This document shows positions 1 to 4,957 of a stretch of DNA of 12,936 nt, piece by piece. How positions within the stretch are numbered: the stretch's first letter is position 1; every line of letters starts with the position of its first letter. A program made the position numbers and the translations under genes. The notes beneath the pieces were generated by a model. It was not told where the DNA came from. It did not search any database and saw only the letters and a program-made list of their open reading frames with translations. The stretch is from contig CAMBHH010000098.1 in assembly GCA_945866505.1 (NCBI GenBank), positions 1-12,936 on the forward strand, in the 5' to 3' direction. The DNA comes from Flavobacterium psychrophilum (lineage in GTDB: Bacteria > Bacteroidota > Bacteroidia > Flavobacteriales > Flavobacteriaceae).

Positions 1-326
1 GCCATTTCTAGTTCAGATTCGTCATTCAAAATCGAAATTCCTTTGATGTCACTGTCTGTTTTTGCAGCTTCAATAGCATTGATAATGTCCGAAAGGCCAA
101 CTTTTTCGCCATCGGATAAAATGGTCATCCACGGATCTTCGTATTTTCCCGCATAGTCATTTTTGATGTTTTCTAATTTCAATTCGATAACCGAATCGTT
201 TTTTACCGATATTTCGTCAGAATCACCACCAAAAATGGCAGCAATAAGGATTATTCCAAAAAAGAATAGCATCAAAAAAACAAACAACCCAACTATGGTT
301 GCCAATACATTTCCTAAAAATTTCAT
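1..326 (-). CDS. sppA: Signal peptide peptidase SppA, N-terminal part (gene runs off the left edge)
   Basis: Reading leftwards from the ATG at 326, 108 codons are visible before the window ends, so the catalytic part is missing. The protein starts MKFLGNVLATIVGLF and has one strongly hydrophobic segment at about residues 7-32, a typical N-terminal membrane anchor. A soluble stretch follows, with VIELKLENIKNDYAGKYED and an LSDIINAIEAAKTDSDIKG region. This fits the start of the long (67 kDa-type) SppA family, membrane-bound serine proteases that degrade cleaved signal peptides. The pattern of a short anchor, then a VIELdL strand, then a helix of the 'I..AI..AKtD..IKGI' type is what I recognise from flavobacterial SppA. 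The gene is divergent from folK-dNK, with 135 bp between the two starts. The family call is inferred from the N-terminus alone; the Ser/Lys catalytic dyad cannot be seen here. Confidence 0.8.
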   Translation of the reverse strand, partial: MKFLGNVLATIVGLFVFLMLFFFGIILIAAIFGGDSDEISVKNDSVIELKLENIKNDYAGKYEDPWMTILSDGEKVGLSDIINAIEAAKTDSDIKGISILNDESELEM

Positions 327-414
327 AATTATATTTTTCTAATAAGTAGTAATAATTGTCGGTTTGTTACAATTTTAGGTTTAAAAACCGTAAAAATAGT
401 TATCAACACGGGCA

Positions 415-422
415 CAAATATA
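415..422 (-). promoter_or_regulatory. Possible -7 element for sppA
   Basis: On the minus strand this reads TATATTTG, a full match to the Bacteroidota -7 consensus TAnnTTTG. It lies about 90 bp upstream of the sppA ATG. No clear TTG -33 element is seen about 19 bases further upstream, so the call is weak. The predicted leader would be long and contains a 6-bp inverted repeat, CGGTTT/AAACCG, at about 359-390. Confidence 0.3.
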
Positions 423-461
423 GGGTATTTCTAAAATTGTTTTAGTTAATTTGTGGTCAAT

Positions 462-1598
462 ATGGAATCTCAACATCAGGTCGTTTTATCGCTAGGAACC
501 AATCAAGGCAATCGTCCTCGAAATATTGAAAATTGCATCCAATTGATTCATCAAGAAGTGGGAACGGTTATCAAAATTTCAAAGATTTACGAAACGCCGT
601 CTTGGGGTTTTGACAGCGATGCGTTTTATAATTGTGCTTTGGTTTTGCATACATTTAAGTCGGCGACTGCGATTTTGACCAAAATTTTGACCATTGAAAA
701 GCAGTTAGGACGTGTTCGTGCTTCGACTTTAGAATATCAATCCCGTATTATTGACATCGATTTAATTGCATTCAATGAAGAGATTATTGATACTTCAACT
801 CTTCAAGTTCCACATCCTTTAATGCAAAATAGAAATTTTGTTTTGTTGCCAATGCGAGATTTGAATCTGAATTGGATTCATCCTGTTTTCCATAAAAAAG
901 TTCCTGAATTACTTGAAATTTCTCCTGACGAAAGTGTTTGCAATGAGGTGCAGAAAATCCAAAATCTTTTAGATTTAATTCCTTTAGAACAATTCAATTA
1001 TATCGCTTTTGAAGGGAATATTGGCGCAGGAAAAACAACATTGGCTACAAAAATTGCCGAAGATTTTAATGCAAAAACGGTTTTAGAACGTTTTGCCGAT
1101 AATCCTTTTTTACCCAAATTTTACGAAGATCAAAACCGGTATGCTTTTCCGCTCGAAATGTCATTTCTTGCCGATAGATACAAACAATTGTCTGATGATT
1201 TGGCACAATTCGACCTTTTTAAGGATTTTATTGTAGCCGATTATCATATTTTTAAATCCTTGATTTTTGCCAAAGTAACGCTTCAAGAAGACGAGTTTAG
1301 ATTGTATAAAACGCTTTTTGATATCGTTTACAGGGAAATGCCAAAACCGGATTTGTATATTTATTTGTATCAAAATACGGAGCGTTTATTAGCCAATATC
1401 AAAAAAAGAGGCAGAAGTTACGAACAAAATATTCCAGCCGATTATTTGGATAAAATCAATAGTGGTTATCTCGACTACATCAAATCACAAACCGATTTAA
1501 ATGTTTTAATCATTGATGTTTCGGATCGTGATTTCGTAAAAAACCAAGAAGATTATCTTTTTATTTTGGAAGAAATTAGACAAAAAATAGTTAAATAA
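462..1598 (+). CDS. folK: Bifunctional FolK (HPPK) - deoxynucleoside kinase fusion
   Basis: The 378-residue protein joins two enzymes. Residues 1 to about 165 are 6-hydroxymethyl-7,8-dihydropterin pyrophosphokinase, which transfers pyrophosphate from ATP in folate synthesis. Visible marks are the N-terminal VVLSLGTNQGNR, the YETPSWG loop, the family signature around SRIIDIDLIAF and the VPHPLMQNRNFVLLPM block. Residues about 178-378 are a deoxynucleoside kinase of the dAK/dGK type for nucleoside salvage. It has a P-loop GNIGAGKTT (185-193), LERFADNPFLPKFYED, the DYHIFKSLIFA segment, MPKPDLYIYL and a lid KKRGRSYEQ. ATG at 462 is preferred; an in-frame GTG at 453 would add only three residues. 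The gene converges on surface protein A with only 14 bp between stop codons. Fusion of these two enzymes is, to my knowledge, known in Flavobacteriia. A decayed copy of the kinase half lies at 4671-4943. Both halves look intact here; substrate preference cannot be read from the sequence. Confidence 0.92.
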   Translation: MESQHQVVLSLGTNQGNRPRNIENCIQLIHQEVGTVIKISKIYETPSWGFDSDAFYNCALVLHTFKSATAILTKILTIEKQLGRVRASTLEYQSRIIDIDLIAFNEEIIDTSTLQVPHPLMQNRNFVLLPMRDLNLNWIHPVFHKKVPELLEISPDESVCNEVQKIQNLLDLIPLEQFNYIAFEGNIGAGKTTLATKIAEDFNAKTVLERFADNPFLPKFYEDQNRYAFPLEMSFLADRYKQLSDDLAQFDLFKDFIVADYHIFKSLIFAKVTLQEDEFRLYKTLFDIVYREMPKPDLYIYLYQNTERLLANIKKRGRSYEQNIPADYLDKINSGYLDYIKSQTDLNVLIIDVSDRDFVKNQEDYLFILEEIRQKIVK

Positions 1599-1612
1599 TG
1601 TACTTTTGGCGA

Positions 1613-4456
1613 TTATCTTTTAAGCGAAAAATGCCCTCTTTTTTCGGGTGAGTTTTCGTCAATTCGTAGTACATACCAATAATCATCTGAAGGCAAAGGA
1701 TTTTTATTTAACATTCCATCCCAATTTGCTTTTGTTCCGTTTAAAACGGAAATTAATTTTCCATATCTGTCAAAAATGCTTACTTCTGCTTTAGGATAAT
1801 TATTCAATCCTTTGACTTCCCAATAGTCATTGTAGGTATCGCCGTTTGGGGTGAAATATTTTGGAATGATAAGAACACTAAATGTTTGGCTATCAATGCT
1901 ACATAAATTTGTTTCTCTAACATAAGCAGTTTGCAAGCCGCCTTGCACATTAAAAAACACGTTCGAATTTTGATAATTTATTCCATCTACTGAATATTCA
2001 AAATATGGCTCGTCTTTTTTCAAATAAATAACAACAGTCGTTTCGTTAACGTCAATGCGATCTATTTCAGGGACGTCATATTCAAAAACAGTAATTTTCT
2101 TGGTACTAGAACAATTTTCTGGAGCTGGACTAGTAACAACCACAGAATAAATTCCGGATGTTAAAACAGTAATTTTTTGTGTTTTCTCACCCGTTGACCA
2201 AGAATAAAACATTCCAGGAACTCCAGCATCAAGTTCGATATCTGAAGACTTGCATTTGGTCACCTCTTGATCTACAACTACTGGTTTCGTATAAACAAGG
2301 ACATCGACTTGTAACCGATTTCCGTCGCTGCATCCGTTATTAAATGCTTCTGCATAATAAGTTGTATTCGCAGTTATATTCGGGATTGGAAAACTACTTC
2401 CTGTTGCGACAACTGTGGATCCCGTTTTAGATGCATACCAATTTATCGTTCCGCTTGTAGACGTAGCTTGAAGTGTGACTGGGCCTGAACCGCATAGTGA
2501 GATGGGAGTATTAGTACTTGTAATAATTGGAATTGTATTTACAGTTACGGTAATTGGAAATCGGGTTGGGCATCCATTATCTACATAATAAGTGGTATCA
2601 GTGGTAAGTGCGGGTGTTGTAAAATTAGTGCCAGTTTTTAACAATACTCCTCCGATGTCATACCAATTTATTGTTCCTGATCCAGCACTTGCTTGGAGAG
2701 TTGCTTTTTCACCAAAACAAATTGGACTCGGAGTTGTGACGGTTAGTTGAGACATTTTCATTGTTGTACTAGCCGAAATCTTGAGGACTGGATCGCCAGC
2801 CATTCCTCCAAATTCTACAATAAAACCTTTGGGTTGGTAATCGCCACTTGAACTTCCTGTGTTACTTAGGTCATTCCAACTTCCAGGAATTCCAGAGACA
2901 TTATTTGATTTAATGTGAGCGTAATCTTCATCTCCAAGATTGTTAGGTTCGCCGTTTGAGGAGTTCCAATAAGCGAAATTTGGTGTTGATCCATTGCCTG
3001 TTCCATTCCAGAATACAATGCCATTTCCTCCATTAGCCAAACCTTCGGGTCCTGTTACCCATCTCCATTCTCCCTCTGTCACCGAGTCGCTTCCGCCAAT
3101 CCATCCTGCTCCTTGGGCTTGTTCGCCAGATATTTTTGCTTCTTCTAATGATAATAAAGTTGCCAGATACCCTTTTAAACCATAATAATTAAGTGCTTCT
3201 GCGGCTGTTTTTGCACTAGTCCAAGTGATTCCTAAGTTTGAAACATATTGATAATAATGACCAGTCGATGGAAGGTAATTGGCCTGACCAATTGTAATAG
3301 AAAAATTTCGTGTTCCTGATGGTGTTGTAGATGAATTGCTAAACTCAACATCGTAAATTGCGGATACAAAGTCTGAATAAGGAATTTTATTCCCTGTAGG
3401 ACTGAATAACTTTAGTTTTCCTGTGGCTGCATCCCAATTTCTCGTTATTGTAGGATGCGCTGGCAGATTAGCAAGTTCTAATTTATCTTCACCATTTACA
3501 TAACCCGCAGCTATTTGAATATAAATAGCATCTGTATCGGGTTCAAGAGGATCGGTCGTAATATTGATGCTTTCAACAATTTTTAATGAAGTTCCAGGAC
3601 AGTAGGTTTGATTTCCTATTGCGGTGATTTCAGGTGGTTGGATGGCATTGGTTGTTTTGCTACAGTCTTCTGAATAACTGGCTGTGGCGTCTTTTTTGGA
3701 TGACCAGTTGGCATCAGAATAGGCTTTGTTATCTACTTGTATGCAGGTGAGGTTGGGGTTGTTTGTAAAGTCAACGCTCGTAAGTTTTGTGTTATTGCCG
3801 TTTTTTAGATTTAAATTTGTTAATAGGTTAATATTACAACCAACTGACTCCAAACTTTTATTGTTCGATAAATCTAAATCGGTAATCGGGTTATTAACAC
3901 AAGAAAAAACCCTTAACTTAGTGTTTTTTGACAAATCCAATGTTGCTAATTGATTTGATGTACAATACAACAAAAGTAACTCAATGTTTTTAGTAACATC
4001 GAGAATCTTTAATTGGTTTGAATAACAGTATAAATTAGTTAATGCTGTATTTTTAGAAAGGTCTAAATTAGTTAACAGATTACTTCCACAATCTACAAAT
4101 TGTAAATCCTTGTTATTAGATAAGTCTAATGTCGTTAGTTTATTATCATCACAACTTAAACTTTGTAATACAATGTTTTTGGAAATATCTAATTTGGTTA
4201 ATTGATTATTTATACAAGTCAAAGTTAATAGATTTACAAAATCTTGAATACCGGTTAAATCTTTAATTGCTGCACCATTAGCTTTAAATACAGTTAGATT
4301 TTTTACACTTGAAGTCAGTACCTTTCCATCAGGCACGCCACTATCAATTCCATCATTAATCAAAGCCTTCTCAAAATTAGCATCAGGAATTAAAGTATAC
4401 TGAGCATAGCCAAAAAAAGTAGAGAGTAGTAAAACGAGAAAGAGTAATTTTTTCAT
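1613..4456 (-). CDS. T9SS-secreted surface protein A: LRR, C-type lectin-like, Ig-like, type B sorting domain
   Basis: A 947-residue secreted protein. Residues 1-19 (MKKLLFLVLLLSTFFGYAQ) are a signal peptide. Residues about 76-240 hold roughly eight leucine-rich repeats of 21 residues with the pattern LxxLxCxxNxLxxLDLSxNxx. A cadherin-like/beta module follows (about 275-387). A C-type lectin-like domain (about 393-551) shows GHYYQYV, a WIGGSD strand, the EPNN motif and SWND, the last two being typical positions for calcium and sugar binding. Two Ig-like modules (TINWYD and TINWYA) and a WSTGEKTQKITV segment come next. The end (about 864-947, YFTPNGDTYNDYW to GHFSLKR) is the gliding-motility-associated type B C-terminus recognised by the type IX secretion system. 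The reading frame stays open up to 4513, but the extra 19 codons lie before the signal peptide and partly in a trmH remnant, so ATG 4456 is chosen. Likely role, by inference: adhesion to, or recognition of, glycans outside the cell. The last ~205 residues are related to those of protein B (4958-7777). Confidence 0.9.
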   Translation of the reverse strand: MKKLLFLVLLLSTFFGYAQYTLIPDANFEKALINDGIDSGVPDGKVLTSSVKNLTVFKANGAAIKDLTGIQDFVNLLTLTCINNQLTKLDISKNIVLQSLSCDDNKLTTLDLSNNKDLQFVDCGSNLLTNLDLSKNTALTNLYCYSNQLKILDVTKNIELLLLYCTSNQLATLDLSKNTKLRVFSCVNNPITDLDLSNNKSLESVGCNINLLTNLNLKNGNNTKLTSVDFTNNPNLTCIQVDNKAYSDANWSSKKDATASYSEDCSKTTNAIQPPEITAIGNQTYCPGTSLKIVESINITTDPLEPDTDAIYIQIAAGYVNGEDKLELANLPAHPTITRNWDAATGKLKLFSPTGNKIPYSDFVSAIYDVEFSNSSTTPSGTRNFSITIGQANYLPSTGHYYQYVSNLGITWTSAKTAAEALNYYGLKGYLATLLSLEEAKISGEQAQGAGWIGGSDSVTEGEWRWVTGPEGLANGGNGIVFWNGTGNGSTPNFAYWNSSNGEPNNLGDEDYAHIKSNNVSGIPGSWNDLSNTGSSSGDYQPKGFIVEFGGMAGDPVLKISASTTMKMSQLTVTTPSPICFGEKATLQASAGSGTINWYDIGGVLLKTGTNFTTPALTTDTTYYVDNGCPTRFPITVTVNTIPIITSTNTPISLCGSGPVTLQATSTSGTINWYASKTGSTVVATGSSFPIPNITANTTYYAEAFNNGCSDGNRLQVDVLVYTKPVVVDQEVTKCKSSDIELDAGVPGMFYSWSTGEKTQKITVLTSGIYSVVVTSPAPENCSSTKKITVFEYDVPEIDRIDVNETTVVIYLKKDEPYFEYSVDGINYQNSNVFFNVQGGLQTAYVRETNLCSIDSQTFSVLIIPKYFTPNGDTYNDYWEVKGLNNYPKAEVSIFDRYGKLISVLNGTKANWDGMLNKNPLPSDDYWYVLRIDENSPEKRGHFSLKR
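3737..4231 (-). repeat. Leucine-rich repeat coding array, 63-bp period
   Basis: About eight diverged 63-bp units encode the 21-residue leucine-rich repeats of surface protein A. Conserved positions are a Cys after the first strand (for example SCDDN, YCYSN, YCTSN), an Asn three residues later and LDLSxN. In the last units the Cys is lost (VDFTNN) and spacing slips by two residues (NLKNGNNTK). The repeats are much less alike at DNA level than those of protein B, so this array is older or less homogenised. Confidence 0.75.
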
Positions 4457-4495
4457 AAATAATGGAGAAAAAGAATTGAGAAGTTCAATTTTTAA

Positions 4496-4503
4496 CAAAG
4501 CTA
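4496..4503 (-). promoter_or_regulatory. Possible -7 element for surface protein A
   Basis: On the minus strand this reads TAGCTTTG, matching TAnnTTTG, about 40 bp upstream of the preferred ATG at 4456. That distance would give a leader of roughly 30 bases. No good TTG -33 element is visible; the bases at that distance lie in the trmH remnant. If real, the promoter sits at the edge of the duplicated trmH fragment. Weak on its own, but the position is right and it supports the short start over the extended frame. Confidence 0.33.
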
Positions 4504-4507
4504 CAAA

Positions 4508-4670
4508 TTCCATTTCATTTTTTGGAATAAATAGCTAATTACAATCCCTGTGCTTATGAAAATATTTAAAGACTATTTTGTCCCCAACCGCGGAATTTCG
4601 ATCCAAGCATTACAAATAGCAACTGCTTCTTGCGATACTCCAAATACTTCGTTGCCAATAACCAGGCATA
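4508..4670 (-). pseudogene. Remnant of a trmH/spoU-family RNA methyltransferase gene (3' end only)
   Basis: This stretch aligns, in the same orientation, with the 3' end of the intact methyltransferase gene at 8290-8826, covering about its residues 123-177. Shared blocks include CGGAATTTCGAT, CAAATACTTC and CCATTTCATTTTTT. Read on the minus strand it gives EVFGVSQEAVA, IEIPRLGTK and GIVISYLFQKMKW, matching GNEVFGVSQEAVA, IEIPQLGTK and GIVVWDLFKKMKW of the intact gene. One base is lost just before the GNE motif, causing a frameshift, and His155 of the parent has become a TAG stop. The 5' two thirds of the gene are absent: the sequence ends abruptly at 4670, where a dNK remnant starts. It cannot make a working enzyme. 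Confidence 0.88.
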
Positions 4671-4943
4671 CCTTTAGACCAATTCAATTATATTGCTTTC
4701 GAAGGAAATATTGGAGCGAAAATATACAAACTTAATTACAAAAATAGCTGAAGATTTAAATGCAAAAACAGTCTTGGAATGCTCAGATTACTTAGATAAA
4801 ATCAATAATGGCTAATTGAATTACTTTAAATCTCAAACGAATTTGAACGTTTTGATTATCGATATTTCAAATCGAGATTTTGTAGAAAACCAGAAAGATT
4901 ACATTTATATTTTGGACGACAGTCAACGGAAAATGTACAGTTA
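4671..4943 (+). pseudogene. Remnant of the deoxynucleoside kinase gene (internally deleted, frameshifted)
   Basis: This stretch aligns with the kinase half of folK-dNK (981-1598), starting at codon 174 of that gene. It opens with PLDQFNYIAFEGNIGA, equal to PLEQFNYIAFEGNIGA in the parent, and then shifts frame inside the P-loop, so the GKTT is lost. AEDLNAKTVLE follows in another frame. About 345 bases (114-115 codons) are missing, after which SDYLDKINNG, a TAA stop in place of a Tyr codon, KSQTNLNVLIIDIS and RDFVENQKDYIYIL match the parental C-terminus. Its TAA at 4943 lies 14 bp from the stop of surface protein B, exactly the spacing seen between the intact kinase and surface protein A. It has no start, no FolK half and no ATP-binding loop, so it is a dead copy. 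Confidence 0.92.
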
Positions 4944-4957
4944 ACGGTTTAAAAACA

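Noticed and set aside
446..453. Promoter TTAATTTG directly before folK-dNK
   Set aside because: It fails the first base pattern of TAnnTTTG and would place the transcript start practically at the start codon.
453..461. GTG start for folK-dNK
   Set aside because: It adds only three residues; the ATG at 462 is directly followed by the normal FolK N-terminus.
620..628. Ala in place of Thr at the end of the MutS Walker A motif as a loss-of-function sign
   Set aside because: All other ATPase motifs are intact, and as far as I recall GKSA is usual in flavobacterial MutS.
4457..4513. Longer start for surface protein A (19 extra codons)
   Set aside because: It would put a charged stretch before a clear signal peptide, and the added bases partly derive from the trmH remnant.
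4550..4735. Open frame of 61 codons on the plus strand across the remnant junction
   Set aside because: It is made of the antisense of the trmH remnant joined to an out-of-frame part of the dNK remnant, with no sign of selection as a new gene.
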